Shown: positions 14,646-24,597 of the stretch, piece by piece
Position numbering within the stretch: the stretch's first letter is position 1
Layout of the letters: every line of letters begins with the position of its first letter
Assembly: GCA_030604905.1 (NCBI GenBank)
Contig: JAUVVA010000004.1
Coordinates: 1-64,000, forward strand
Direction of reading: 5' to 3'
From: Verrucomicrobiota bacterium
GTDB taxonomy: Bacteria > Verrucomicrobiota > Verrucomicrobiia > Opitutales > Opitutaceae
DNA: 64,000 nucleotides
Made by a program: the position numbers and the translations under genes
The notes under the pieces: generated by a model
Seen by the model: only the letters and a program-made list of their open reading frames with translations
The model's database searches: none
What the model was told of the DNA's origin: nothing

Positions 14646-17312
14646 ATGCGCTACCTTGCCTCGCCCGCTCCGGGCGGCGCCGTCCTTGGACGGTTCATGG
14701 TCAGATTCGCGGCCGTGCTCGTCACCGGCCTGCTCCCCGTCCAGTCCCTCCGCGCCCAGTCCGCCACCCAGGTCGATCTGAGAGGCATGGGCTTCGTCAC
14801 CGGCGTCGTCGCCCGCCCCTCCACCAGCGCGCTCGAGATGTATGTGCGCACCGATGTCGGCGGAGTGTTTCGTTGGGAAGCCGCCGATTCGAGGTGGATC
14901 CCCCTCCTCGATCGCGACCACTCCGACAAGCTTCACATCGAGTCGGTCGCGGTGGATCCCTCCACCGCTGGCACGCTCTACGCCGCCTATGGCAACAACG
15001 CCACCGGCTCCGGCACGGGCCACACCGGCATCCTGAAAACGGTGGACAACGGCGCGACTTGGCAGCGCACCGGCCTGCCTTCCAGCGTCCGCATGGGCGG
15101 CAACGCCCAATACCGCTGGACCGGCGAGCGCCTTCAGGTGGACCCGCGCAATCGCAATTACCTCTACTTCGGCAGCCGGCTCGACGGCCTCTGGGTCTCC
15201 ACCAACGGCGGCGACACGTGGGCGATGATCGATAGCGTGCCCAAGGGCAGCGCGTCCTCGACCGACAAGGCCGCGGCGGGCGTGTCCTTCGTCGCGATCG
15301 ACCCCCGCAGCACGGCGGTCGTGTCCAACCCCACCCGCGCCTCCACGATCTACGTCGGCGTGCAACGCTCCGGCGTCTATCGTAGCACCGACGGCGGCGG
15401 CTCCTTCTCGCTGATCTCGGGCTCCTCCGGCCCGGGGACTGCCGCCACCCCCATGCGCGGCGTGGTCGCGAGCGACGGCACCCTCTACGTGACCGCGTGG
15501 GGTTCCGGCGGCGGTATCTGGCGATTCCGCAACGGAATCTGGTCGAACATCAGCGTGCCGGCGTCCATCGCGTGGTATGATCGCGCTTGGACCGGCATCG
15601 CGGTCGATCCCGCCAACCCCGACCGCATCCTCGTCACGGCGGACGGCGAGGTGCCGAAGGACATCTTCATCTCCTCGAACGGCGGCGCCAGCTGGCAGGG
15701 CTACGGAGACAGCGGCGCCTATCCGCGCCGCCTCACCCAGGAATGGCCCGCTTGGTGGCCGGCCAAGGCGTCGAACTCACTCGCGGGCGGCCTGATCTTT
15801 GATCCGACCAACAGCAACCGCGCTTTCGTCACCTCGGGCTATGGGTTCCACGCCATCACCGACCTGAATTCCACCACCTCGCCCGCCAACGCGCGGGATT
15901 TTATGCGCGGGCTTGAGATTCTCATCGCCACCCGCGTGCGCTCCCTCCCCGCCGGCGCGCGCAATCGCCTCCTCGTGACCTGCCAGGACATGGTGGGCTT
16001 CGCATTTACCGATCACCAGACGGTGCCCGGCGAGGCGCTGATTCGCGGCACTCCCTGGGCCATCGCCGCCGGCACCAGCCTCTCGTTCTGCCAAAGCCAG
16101 CCCGACCACATGGTTGTCGTCGGCGGGCATGTGGAGTATTGGGGCGGCCTTGCCCGCATCACCAACGACGGCGGCGTCACCTGGCGCAACCTCAACCCCC
16201 CGGTTGAGAAAGCCTTTGGCGGCCACATCGCGATGTCCTCCACCAACCCAAACAACCTCGTGTGGATCCCGATGAATGTGAGCTGGTATTCCGGCCGCTC
16301 CGGCCCCGTTTATACCACGGATGGCGGAGCCACCTGGCACACCGCGGCCGGGCTCCCCAGCTGGAACGACGCCTCGTCCCAGATTTGGTTCGGCGCCAAC
16401 GCGATCTTGGTGCCCGATCCGGTGAACGGCCTCACCTTCTACGCCTTCTACCCGCAGGACCAAGGCATCTACCGCTCGGTGGATGGCGGAGCAAACTTCA
16501 CCCGCGTTCGTTCCGGCGTCACTTCGCAGACCCACCTGATTCAGCTGAAAACAGTCCCGGGCAAAACGGGCGAACTCTGGCTCGGCAACCGCGACTCCGG
16601 CCGATTGTTGATGAGTTCGGACGGGGGAACCAACATGGCGCCGATTCCCAACATCACCGGCTTGTCCACCTACACCTTGATCCCGGGCACGCCCACCACC
16701 GTGATCGCGCACGGCACCGTGAACGGCGTGCGCGGCCTGCACCGCTCCAGCAACCTCGGCGCCACTTGGCAGCAGATCGACACCCAATCGCTCGGCCTGC
16801 CGCTCGCATCCCTGCTGGACATCGAGATCGACTCGCGGGATTCGACCAAGGCCTACCTCGCGTTCAGCGGGCGCGGCTACTACCACATCACGCTCCCCGG
16901 CAGCTCCCCCAACCTCGTCCAGAACGGGTCCTTCGAAAACTCGCTCACTTCCTGGAGCAACTGGGCCCAGAGCACCGTCGTCTCGAGTGGGGTGAGCGGC
17001 AACGCCCTGCAAGTCGGCGCCTTTGCCGGCGGTGTCGGGCAAAGCATCTCGGGATGGTCCGCCGGCGCCAGCTACACCCTCAGGGCCTCGGCCCGTCTGA
17101 GCGCCTCGAGCGACACCGTGTGGGTCGGAGTGAAAGGCGGCGGCGGCCAGAATTTCGACCAAGCCCTCTCCTTCAACACGACCGAGTTCCAGAGCAAGTC
17201 GCTCTCGATCACGCTGCCCGCCGGGACGAGCTGGGTGCAGATCTACGTGTGGAAGAACGACGGCACCCGCGCTCTCGCAACCGTGGACGACATTTCTTTC
17301 ACGCGGAACTGA
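14646..17312 (+). CDS. Secreted GH74-like beta-propeller protein (xyloglucanase type)
   Basis: 888 residues from ATG 14646; a second ATG at 14697 gives a cleaner signal peptide (FAAVLVTGLLPVQSLRAQ) and may be the real start. The mature part opens VDLRGMGFVTGVVARP and YVRTDVGGVFRW, the GH74 signature whose Asp in TDVGG is a catalytic residue in the family. Asp-box/BNR-like blades recur (GVYRSTDGGGSFSL, IFISSNGGASWQG, GIYRSVDGGANFTR), consistent with two seven-bladed propellers. The last 140 residues (LVQNGSFENSLTSWSNW to the end) are a CBM4/9-like binding module. GH74 enzymes cut the xyloglucan backbone. A good terminator follows. A larger paralog with a different C-terminus is encoded at 27142-31206. 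Confidence 0.87.
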   Translation: MRYLASPAPGGAVLGRFMVRFAAVLVTGLLPVQSLRAQSATQVDLRGMGFVTGVVARPSTSALEMYVRTDVGGVFRWEAADSRWIPLLDRDHSDKLHIESVAVDPSTAGTLYAAYGNNATGSGTGHTGILKTVDNGATWQRTGLPSSVRMGGNAQYRWTGERLQVDPRNRNYLYFGSRLDGLWVSTNGGDTWAMIDSVPKGSASSTDKAAAGVSFVAIDPRSTAVVSNPTRASTIYVGVQRSGVYRSTDGGGSFSLISGSSGPGTAATPMRGVVASDGTLYVTAWGSGGGIWRFRNGIWSNISVPASIAWYDRAWTGIAVDPANPDRILVTADGEVPKDIFISSNGGASWQGYGDSGAYPRRLTQEWPAWWPAKASNSLAGGLIFDPTNSNRAFVTSGYGFHAITDLNSTTSPANARDFMRGLEILIATRVRSLPAGARNRLLVTCQDMVGFAFTDHQTVPGEALIRGTPWAIAAGTSLSFCQSQPDHMVVVGGHVEYWGGLARITNDGGVTWRNLNPPVEKAFGGHIAMSSTNPNNLVWIPMNVSWYSGRSGPVYTTDGGATWHTAAGLPSWNDASSQIWFGANAILVPDPVNGLTFYAFYPQDQGIYRSVDGGANFTRVRSGVTSQTHLIQLKTVPGKTGELWLGNRDSGRLLMSSDGGTNMAPIPNITGLSTYTLIPGTPTTVIAHGTVNGVRGLHRSSNLGATWQQIDTQSLGLPLASLLDIEIDSRDSTKAYLAFSGRGYYHITLPGSSPNLVQNGSFENSLTSWSNWAQSTVVSSGVSGNALQVGAFAGGVGQSISGWSAGASYTLRASARLSASSDTVWVGVKGGGGQNFDQALSFNTTEFQSKSLSITLPAGTSWVQIYVWKNDGTRALATVDDISFTRN

Positions 17313-17341
17313 GCCGGCTAGCGTCACCCTCCCCCACCACG

Positions 17342-17378
17342 AGCGGCGGTCACCTGCGGTGCCCGCCGCTTTTGTTTT
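17342..17378 (+). terminator. Rho-independent terminator of the GH74-like gene
   Basis: Arms AGCGGCGG and CCGCCGCT, extended by CAC/GTG, form a stem that is followed directly by TTTTGTTTT, 29 bases after the stop at 17312. Confidence 0.85.
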
Positions 17379-17591
17379 GCCCTGTAGCGCCACGGGGGCA
17401 TCCGGTTGAACGATGCGAGCCGAACCCGTCTCGCCAAGGTTCGACCGCTAAGCCAGCCGCGCCGGAGCGCCGGGCTCCCATCTGGACGAAAAAAATCGCC
17501 GGCGGCCGACGGCCCGCCCGGCGCCTCACCCCATGGACCCCGCCTACGTTTCCGTTCGCGCCGCACGAGCGAGCGTGCCCGCCCCGCTCCC

Positions 17592-19940
17592 CTATGGCGA
17601 CGAAGGATCGACGAGCGAAACACGCAACCGCATGAACCGCGCACGACCCAGGATATCACTGGAGTCATCCTCCACCAGGACATCCTCTCCCGGACTGCCC
17701 GGGTTGACCGCGATCGTGGCCCACGGACCGGCGGGGCTGGAGGCGGCCAGGACTTCGTAAGTCACCGCGCCCGGGCCGCGCGCGCGCCTGAACCCGAGGG
17801 CCAGCCGCCCGCGCGACGTCCGGGAGACGGAGGGCTGCGCGGGCAAAGCGGGATCCGAAGCAGATGTGCCCAGGGAAAATCGGAGCAGGTTGGGGACGCC
17901 GTCTCCAAACGGGGTGGCAAGCGGCGCGGCCAAGCCCGCATCCCGCTGGGCAAGGCTGAAGGTCTCGTTCCGCCACGCCCTATAGGCCGGGCCGGGCGAA
18001 GACGCTTCCGCGCGGAGCGTGACGACGGAATATCCCGGCATGGGCACCGTGATCGCCCCGCCCGGCCCGGGAGTGGGTTCAAACGTTTGCCACAGCTGGC
18101 CCGATGCCGAACGCCAGCCTCCAAAAGAACCGTAACCGAGCGGAGTCTGGAGGGTGGCGCTTCGTGCGGAGGAGGATCGATTGATGAGCACGACCACCAG
18201 CTCGCCGTCGATCTCGTGGACATAGGAGGAGGCAAGGACGTCCGCGGCGTTCTCGCCTGTCACCGAGACCTCGTGACGCACCGCGCCGGGCCGGATAGCC
18301 GCGGAGAAATGCTTCATCGCGACATACTTTGGAGCAGCCGACCGGGGAGTGGACCCGGTAAGCGTCTCGGTGGACGCGTTGGAACCGGTGGAGAACTGCC
18401 AGTAAAGCCAGGCGTTCTGACGGCCCGCCACCAGGGCCTGGTGGATCTTCAAGGCGATGCTCCACGCCCCGTCGGACGGGAAGCCCGAAGAGGGCGAAAG
18501 CCACGCGGAGGCCTCCCCGGAGGTCTCCGTCATCCACGAACGTTTCCCGTAGGCGGTAAATCCCAGCACCCGGCTTGGCAAACCAGCGGCCGGGCTGCTG
18601 GTCCATCCTTCGGCCCAGCGTCGCCAGGCCACGGGGTCGGCGCCGGCGGAGCTGGCGCCGTCGGCGGCGTAGCCATGGATGCAGAAAAAATCCACCGCGG
18701 CGGCCGCGACCGAATCGGCGGCGAGGGCCGTAAGGTAGCGCAGATTCTTGTGCGTTACGTTCTCACCGCTGCCAAACTGCCAGAGCGCATAGTCCGAGCC
18801 TTGCAGCAGGTCCTCCGGCCCCTTGATGCGGATGCCCCGCAGATCGTCGTATTTGTCGAACTCGGCCCGCACAGCCTTGAGCGCCGCCAGATACTGCTCG
18901 GCCCGCGGGTATGTGCAGGAGTTGTAGAAGGTCTCGAAGTTGAGCTCGTTTTGGATCGAAATCGCGTAGAACCGGGCGCCGACCCGGTTTTGAAAGCCGC
19001 GCACGTAGGCGGCGGTGCTGCGGGCGAACTGGGTGAGCGCGGACGTGGGCCCGCGGGCCGCTCCGGCATGGGGCCCGCCTGCGACGTCGTCAGGCAGACC
19101 GGAGTCGTCGAACACGTGTAGGGGCAATCCGGATACATCGAGACGACCTCCGACGAAGCTGCCGTCGGAGGCGATGTGCGGGCGCGGCGTTCCCGGTCGG
19201 GAGAAGGGCCACGCGCCGTATTGCTCGCCGGTGACGGTGCCTGAGGAAACCTTCAGCCAGGGGGCGGGCGACCAGATGGAGCCGACAAGCTTGAAGCGGG
19301 CGAGGTCTGGATCACGGGAACGGGCGGCGGCGAGGACGGCCGCGGCTCCGCGGACCATCCCCGAGTCGAGGTCGAGCGTGCGCGAGATATTGTCATCGAT
19401 GTTCGGCCCCATGACGGCGATCGGGGCGCTGAATCCGCCAAAGGAACGTCCGTAGTCGGCCGGCCCGGTGTAGGTCCGGGCGCGGTTGCCATCCGGCCCG
19501 TTGTAGTAGGAAACACCGTTCACGAGCTCCCATTCCCATTCCGGAGGTCCGGAGTAGTGCCGAGGTTGTTGGGTCGAGCGTGTCTCGAAGTTGAGCGCAT
19601 AGGGCGTGCGACCCGACCCCTTGAACCAGGGGCTGTAGTAGTGATGGTCGCTCCAGGGAGACTTGAAGCGCGGCACGAGGTCCACGCGGATCACCGAGGC
19701 GCCGAAATCATCGAGATAAAGTTCCTGCCACCAGGCCTCCCGTGGCTGGCTTCCCGAAATACAGGTGCCGAAACCGTCGATCACCTGCGCCCGCCCCGCA
19801 TCCGACAAATTCAAGCTGACCGTCTGCGCGTGCAGCGCCGGAAGGCACAGCGTGAAGGCGGTGGTCCAACAGCGGGAAACCAGCAGCGACAGAAAGCAGG
19901 GGGAGGCGGGGCGGCGGGTATCGGGGTGGCGGGGCATCAT
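17592..19940 (-). CDS. Secreted GH30-like hydrolase with C-terminal Verrucomicrobial module
   Basis: 782 residues from ATG 19940 (MMPRHP), chosen because it precedes a signal sequence (WTTAFTLCLPALHAQ). Longer frames upstream have no initiation signal. VIDGFGTCISGSQPREAWW is the usual GH30 opening; the likely acid/base Glu is in SIQNELNFETF (about 333) and the nucleophile in SWMTETSGEAS (about 471). The barrel is followed by a beta-domain (about 570-660). The last ~110 residues (GDGVPNLLRFSLGTSASD to RARFMRLRVS) match the C-terminal module of the proteins at 27142-31206 and 34918-37293, although its Ca-type Asp residues are reduced. Predicted to act outside the cytoplasm on xylan- or glucan-type chains. 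The promoter region shared with the enolase gene has a TTAT-N4-ATAA site. Confidence 0.82.
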   Translation of the reverse strand: MMPRHPDTRRPASPCFLSLLVSRCWTTAFTLCLPALHAQTVSLNLSDAGRAQVIDGFGTCISGSQPREAWWQELYLDDFGASVIRVDLVPRFKSPWSDHHYYSPWFKGSGRTPYALNFETRSTQQPRHYSGPPEWEWELVNGVSYYNGPDGNRARTYTGPADYGRSFGGFSAPIAVMGPNIDDNISRTLDLDSGMVRGAAAVLAAARSRDPDLARFKLVGSIWSPAPWLKVSSGTVTGEQYGAWPFSRPGTPRPHIASDGSFVGGRLDVSGLPLHVFDDSGLPDDVAGGPHAGAARGPTSALTQFARSTAAYVRGFQNRVGARFYAISIQNELNFETFYNSCTYPRAEQYLAALKAVRAEFDKYDDLRGIRIKGPEDLLQGSDYALWQFGSGENVTHKNLRYLTALAADSVAAAAVDFFCIHGYAADGASSAGADPVAWRRWAEGWTSSPAAGLPSRVLGFTAYGKRSWMTETSGEASAWLSPSSGFPSDGAWSIALKIHQALVAGRQNAWLYWQFSTGSNASTETLTGSTPRSAAPKYVAMKHFSAAIRPGAVRHEVSVTGENAADVLASSYVHEIDGELVVVLINRSSSARSATLQTPLGYGSFGGWRSASGQLWQTFEPTPGPGGAITVPMPGYSVVTLRAEASSPGPAYRAWRNETFSLAQRDAGLAAPLATPFGDGVPNLLRFSLGTSASDPALPAQPSVSRTSRGRLALGFRRARGPGAVTYEVLAASSPAGPWATIAVNPGSPGEDVLVEDDSSDILGRARFMRLRVSLVDPSSP

Positions 19941-20106
19941 GCCTATAGGGGTGCCATCCAAGCGAGAGAGCGGCAACGGGGCCAAAATCGGGAACATGCC
20001 CAACGATTCCGGCGCCCGGCACCTTTGCCCGCGGCTCGCGCCGGCTTCGTCGAGCCCGGCCCCGCGCCGTCCTCCCACGCGCTCCTTCCGCCCCGCCCCC
20101 CGCTCG

Positions 20107-20122
20107 GTTTATGAGAATAACG
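20107..20122. promoter_or_regulatory. Operator-like site GTTTAT-GAGA-ATAACG
   Basis: The core TTAT-GAGA-ATAA is a perfect palindrome with a 4-base centre, located between the divergent secreted GH30 gene (start 19940) and the enolase-family gene (start 20217). The arms beyond the core are imperfect (GT and CG). Confidence 0.55.
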
Positions 20123-20216
20123 GCCCGGAGCTTTTGTATCCGTCCCGGTCCGAGACAGCGTCACTCCACCTCGCACCGGATCCGACTCGGCTTCGGCCGC
20201 GCACCACGTGATTCCC

Positions 20217-21485
20217 ATGCCCCCTGCCCCCCGCCACCCCCTCAGCCCGCCGTCCGCCAACGACGGCGCGGCACCCCAGGCCGGCGCGGTGCCGGCCCCA
20301 CCCTCGACACTGGAAGACTGCGAGGAACGAATGAAGGCGCTGGCACAGGCCGCGACGCGGCCGGTGCTCGATTTGTCCGGGATCCGCGGTCCGGTGATCA
20401 TCGAGGCGATCGACACCCTACGCACCGCAAACGGCAAATACCTCGTGCGAGTCCGCTCGGGCGATGGCGTCGAGGGCATAGCGGTCGGCAATGAGTTCCA
20501 CCTCGGGTTTCTGCACCCGCTCATGCACCACCGCATCGTGCCCGCCTTGATCGGTCAGGACGCGCGGGACTGGGAGGCGCTGCTGGAGCGCGTCTATCGG
20601 CACGCATGCAACTACAAGCTCCAGGGCATGCCCTTCTGGCAGCCTCTCGCCACCATCGAGTTTGCGGTTCTCGATCTGCTGGGCCGCATCGCGGGCTGCT
20701 CCGTCGCCTGCCTGCTCGGCGGGCCGGTCCGCCACGACGTCGCGGTTTACCAGGCCTTCGACGACCGGGAGAAGGACGCCGAGGAGAGCGTGGAACGGAT
20801 GGCGGAGGCGATCGCCGCGAGCGGGGCGCGCGCCGCGAAGTTCAAGGTCGGGGGGCGTATGGGACGCAATGCGGACTCCCTTCCGGGACGCACCGCACGG
20901 ATCATCCCTCTCGCCCGCCAACGCCTCGGCGATAGCTTTACGCTCTACGCCGACGCCAACGGCTCCTTCGACGTTCCCGAGGCGATCCGGGTGGGCCGCA
21001 TGTTGGAGGACATCGGCGCCGCATTCTTCGAGGAACCCGTGCCCTTCGACCACTTCGACGACACACGGCGCGTGGCCGCCGCGCTCCGCATACCGCTCGC
21101 CGGAGGAGAGCAGGACGCGAGCCTCTACAATTTGCGCTGGGCGCTCGCCCACGACGCGCTGCAGGTCGTCCAGCCCGACCTGTTCTACTTCGGTGGGTTC
21201 GTGCGCTGCGCGCGTGTCGCCCGGATGGCGGCCGCGCTCGGTCGCGACTGCACGCCGCACATCTCCTCCACCGGGCTCGGCTTCCTCTACCTGCTGCACT
21301 TCGCCGCGGCCGTGCCCAACGTCGGGCCCCACCAGGAATACAAGGGGTCCGCCAACGACGTCCCCTTCTCCTGCGCGACCTCCCCGCTCCGCGCGGAAAG
21401 CGGCGTGGTCCGCACCCCGGCCGGCCCCGGCCTTGGGGTGGACCTCGACCCCGCCTGGGTCGCTTCCGCCGACCGGCTCGTCTGA
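20217..21485 (+). CDS. Enolase-superfamily sugar-acid dehydratase (mandelate racemase type)
   Basis: 422 residues from ATG 20217; GTG 20208 is an in-frame alternative. The catalytic layout of the mandelate racemase/muconate-lactonising group is visible: AAKFKVGGRM (Lys-X-Lys), metal ligands Asp in LYADANGSFD, Glu in FFEEPVPFDHF and Glu in GGEQDAS, and the His of TPHISSTGLG opposite. Such enzymes abstract the proton next to a carboxylate and many dehydrate aldonic or uronic acids to 2-keto-3-deoxy acids; the exact acid cannot be read. The first ~45 residues are Pro/Ala-rich and low in complexity. The FAD gene begins within its stop codon, and a D-2-hydroxyacid dehydrogenase follows, so this is the first gene of a sugar-acid operon. 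Confidence 0.85.
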   Translation: MPPAPRHPLSPPSANDGAAPQAGAVPAPPSTLEDCEERMKALAQAATRPVLDLSGIRGPVIIEAIDTLRTANGKYLVRVRSGDGVEGIAVGNEFHLGFLHPLMHHRIVPALIGQDARDWEALLERVYRHACNYKLQGMPFWQPLATIEFAVLDLLGRIAGCSVACLLGGPVRHDVAVYQAFDDREKDAEESVERMAEAIAASGARAAKFKVGGRMGRNADSLPGRTARIIPLARQRLGDSFTLYADANGSFDVPEAIRVGRMLEDIGAAFFEEPVPFDHFDDTRRVAAALRIPLAGGEQDASLYNLRWALAHDALQVVQPDLFYFGGFVRCARVARMAAALGRDCTPHISSTGLGFLYLLHFAAAVPNVGPHQEYKGSANDVPFSCATSPLRAESGVVRTPAGPGLGVDLDPAWVASADRLV

Positions 21486-24400
21486 TGCCGCACCCGCATG
21501 CGCGGTTCGCCGCCGGGCCGCCTCCTCGACCTTCCCTGCCCATGATCTTCAATCTGGAAAACCCGCCCCATCGCTTTCGTTGCGAATGCCTCGTTATCGG
21601 CGCCGGCCCGCGCGGCGTCGCCCTCGCCCGCGCCTTTCGCCAGGCTGGTCGCGACGTTCTCGTCGCCGAGCGCCGCACCTACCCTGGCGGCGAAACGATC
21701 TCCGCCAACCGGCTCTGGATCGATCCCGCGGAACGGAAGGCACTCGACCGGCTCTTGGCCCCGGCGAGCGGCTGGGTGGTTGATCCTGCGGGCGCCGACC
21801 ACGGCGCGCTCTGGCCCGACGCCTACAAGCGCGCACTCGAGGATGTGCTGATCGACTCCGGCTCGCGCCTGCTCTACCACGTGCGGCCGGTGCGCTGGGA
21901 GCGAAGCGGGGCGGTCCATCGGGTGATCTTCGCGGGAAAAAACGGCTGCGTGCTGGTCGAGGCCGCACTTGTCGCGGACACCACCCGCGATGGCGTCCTG
22001 GCCCAGCTTGACCCGCGCTGCACGGAGCGGCCCGACGGCGGCGTCATCTCGCAGACCCTCGAGTTCACGAACACCCGCGAGATTTTCGGCGGCGGCGCCT
22101 CCATCGACCACGAACACGCGGGCGTGCGCTACCGGTTTTACCCCGGCGGGCATCCCGACGGGCACGTCCTTGTGGACTGCCGCTGGCAAGGGGCCGCGGG
22201 ACTCGCCGCCCGCCGCTCGCGCGCCTGGCAGACGGCTCTTCGCCTTGGCGCGAAGGAACGTCTGGTGCACCTACGCTCCACCTTCCCCGGCCTCCTCGCC
22301 GGCCGACTCGGTTCGATCGCGCGGGAACCTTGGCTGGCCCCCGCGCGACGAGCGGCTGGCGGAGGGGCGCCCGGCCCGCTCGCGCCCTTCGTCACCGGGG
22401 AAGGGCTGCTCGTCTTCTCCGGTTCCGCCGACCTCGGCGACGACGAGGCCATGCGGCTCGAGGAAGACCTACCCCTGCAGCTTCAACTGGCCGAACAGCT
22501 GGCCGCCCTCACGCCCGTCGGAGGCGGCGTGGACTTCGCCCGCGAACTCCCACGCGAGACGGTGCAGGTGGACGTCCTGGTCGTGGGCGGAGGCACGAGC
22601 GGTGGCGCCGCCGCGGTGGCGGCGGCCGAAGCCGGCGCCCGCACGCTCCTGGTGGAGATGAATTCCGCTCTCGGCGGGACCACCACGAGCGGCGGCATCA
22701 ACAGCCACTGGCTCGGCCGCCCCGTCGGCTACAACCAGCGCGTCCTGCGCCGCATCGAGGAAATCGACGAGGACCCCTACTCGCCCTTCGCCAGCAGCCA
22801 GTGGAACGTGGAAAGCCGCGCCGCGGCGATGCTCGGCCTCGCTCATGAGGCCGGCGTGGATGTCGCCCTCGGCACTTGCCCCGTCGCGGTCACGGTGGAA
22901 GGCGGGCGCCTCGCCCGGGCCCTGTGCGCCACCGGCGACCATCTTCTCGAGATCAAAGCGGCGGTCACGGTGGATGCCACCGGCGACGGTGATGTCGCCG
23001 TCGCCGCCGGGGCCCCCTGGGTGTATGGCTCCGGGCGGGAATGCATCACGATGTGGTATGCCTTTCTCCCCTGCCCCCGGCCCGGCACGATGCGAAGCAA
23101 CTTCCACAGTCTCGTCTATGTCGGCGACCCGGAGGACTACACCCGCGCCATCCTCTCCGCTCGCCGCCGCCTGCCCGGCTACGACCATGCCACCTACCTC
23201 GCACCCCGGGAGACCCGCCACATCAAGGGGCGCGACACGCTCACGCTGGAGGACCAGTTGCTCCTCCGCCGACGCCCGGACGTGATCAACCTCGCCTTCG
23301 GTAACTACGACATCAAGGGCCACAGCGTCTCCGCGTGGGTGCGCTTCGGCCTGATCCCGCCCCAGGCCATGATCGAGATCCCCTACGGCGCGCTCGTGCC
23401 GCAGGGCGTCCACTCGTTGCTCGTCACCGGCAAGGCCATCTCCGCGAGCAACGTGTCCCTGCCCTCGTGGCGCATGCAGGCCGACGTGGAAAACCTCGGC
23501 TACGGCACCGGGCTGGCGGCCGCCCGCGCCGCGCTTGCAGGGATAGAGCCCGCCGATCTCGATGTGCGGGCGCTTCAGGGCGAGCTCGTCCGGCACTCGA
23601 TCCTGCCCCCCGAAATCCTCGACCGACCGCTCACGCCCGCCCCCGACGAAGACGCGAATACACTCGCCGCACACGTCGCCGCGCTGGACGACTCCGTCTC
23701 CCTTCGCAGCTACCAACACCAGAAACCGCACGAGGTGGCGACCGAGGTCATCCCCTTCGTTCGGGTCTGCCTGGCTCCGCCCGGTATCGAGCCGCTCTTG
23801 GTCGGCGCGCTCTCCGATCCTTCCCGCAAGGGCCGGAAGCTCGCCGCGATGGCGCTCGCATGGCGGGGGCACCCCGGCGGCGCGGACCTGCTCCACGCGG
23901 CCATCCTCGCGGAGCTGGAAGGCGCGCCCCCCGCCCGCCTGCCCGGTCGCCATCCCCTGACCCTGCACGCCCACGAGGACCCGGACCACGGCGCCATGAG
24001 CGAGCTCGCCAACCTCCTCCACGCCTTCGCCCGCACCCGGGACCCGCGCGGCGCCGCTCTGATCGAGACGGTGGCGGCGAGGCTGGATCTCGAGGACGCC
24101 CGCTTCCGCGACCGGAAGACGGGGGTGTTCTACTACCTCGACGCCATCGGCGACGTCGCCGAGCGCCTCGCCACTCCCGCCTGCGCGCCCACCCTGTCGA
24201 AGCTGCTCGCCCACCCGCTCCTCGACGACACCGTCCTTCGCGCCCCCCACCAGCCCGACTACTTCCGGGAGCGGCAAGCCTACACCGCGCTCGTGCTTTC
24301 CCGCGCGCTCGCCCGTTGCGGCGTCCGCGCCGGCTACGAACGGCTGCTCGCCTTCACCGAGGACCGACGCCGCCCCCTGCGCGAGCACGCCTGCAACGAA

Positions 24401-24535
24401 CTGCGGGCCCTCATAGGCGACGCCGAGCCTCGGCCGGAGCGGTGGCGGGCATGGGTGCTTCGCCAGACCCAGTTTCGCTCGCGCGCCTGGAACGAAAAAG
24501 ACGATCCCTTCGCCGCCATACTCCCGAACATCTGA
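21485..24535 (+). CDS. Double FAD-domain oxidoreductase with HEAT-like C-terminus
   Basis: 1016 residues from the ATG overlapping the previous stop (TGATG); ATG 21542 is a shorter alternative that starts right before the first Rossmann fold. Two FAD dinucleotide motifs are present. The first is CLVIGAGPRGVALARAF (about 35-51) with AERRTYPGG; the second is VLVVGGGTSGGAAAVAAAEA (about 363-382) with VEMNSALGGTTTSGGINSHW. The second half has VTVDATGDGDVAVAAGAPW and SLLVTGKAISAS, typical of the FAD-dependent oxidoreductase family often found next to plant-polysaccharide genes. Residues after about 740 look helical and repeat-like (VALAPPGIEPLLVGALSDPS pattern), resembling HEAT repeats. Tandem duplication or fusion of two FAD proteins is unusual. 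It probably oxidises a sugar-derived acid or alcohol with its operon partners. Confidence 0.78.
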   Translation: MPHPHARFAAGPPPRPSLPMIFNLENPPHRFRCECLVIGAGPRGVALARAFRQAGRDVLVAERRTYPGGETISANRLWIDPAERKALDRLLAPASGWVVDPAGADHGALWPDAYKRALEDVLIDSGSRLLYHVRPVRWERSGAVHRVIFAGKNGCVLVEAALVADTTRDGVLAQLDPRCTERPDGGVISQTLEFTNTREIFGGGASIDHEHAGVRYRFYPGGHPDGHVLVDCRWQGAAGLAARRSRAWQTALRLGAKERLVHLRSTFPGLLAGRLGSIAREPWLAPARRAAGGGAPGPLAPFVTGEGLLVFSGSADLGDDEAMRLEEDLPLQLQLAEQLAALTPVGGGVDFARELPRETVQVDVLVVGGGTSGGAAAVAAAEAGARTLLVEMNSALGGTTTSGGINSHWLGRPVGYNQRVLRRIEEIDEDPYSPFASSQWNVESRAAAMLGLAHEAGVDVALGTCPVAVTVEGGRLARALCATGDHLLEIKAAVTVDATGDGDVAVAAGAPWVYGSGRECITMWYAFLPCPRPGTMRSNFHSLVYVGDPEDYTRAILSARRRLPGYDHATYLAPRETRHIKGRDTLTLEDQLLLRRRPDVINLAFGNYDIKGHSVSAWVRFGLIPPQAMIEIPYGALVPQGVHSLLVTGKAISASNVSLPSWRMQADVENLGYGTGLAAARAALAGIEPADLDVRALQGELVRHSILPPEILDRPLTPAPDEDANTLAAHVAALDDSVSLRSYQHQKPHEVATEVIPFVRVCLAPPGIEPLLVGALSDPSRKGRKLAAMALAWRGHPGGADLLHAAILAELEGAPPARLPGRHPLTLHAHEDPDHGAMSELANLLHAFARTRDPRGAALIETVAARLDLEDARFRDRKTGVFYYLDAIGDVAERLATPACAPTLSKLLAHPLLDDTVLRAPHQPDYFRERQAYTALVLSRALARCGVRAGYERLLAFTEDRRRPLREHACNELRALIGDAEPRPERWRAWVLRQTQFRSRAWNEKDDPFAAILPNI

Positions 24536-24597
24536 GCCCCCGAATGCGCCTCCCGCCCTCACGGGCTCCCGGCCCAGGAAACAAATTCGAAACACGC

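Noticed and set aside
8730-15365. Very long open frame on the minus strand (over 2200 codons) opposite the GH30-GH42-GH5-like genes
   Set aside because: It has no domain motif, is extremely rich in Arg, Gly, Ala and His as expected from reading GC-rich codons backwards, and covers several plus-strand genes with clear catalytic motifs.
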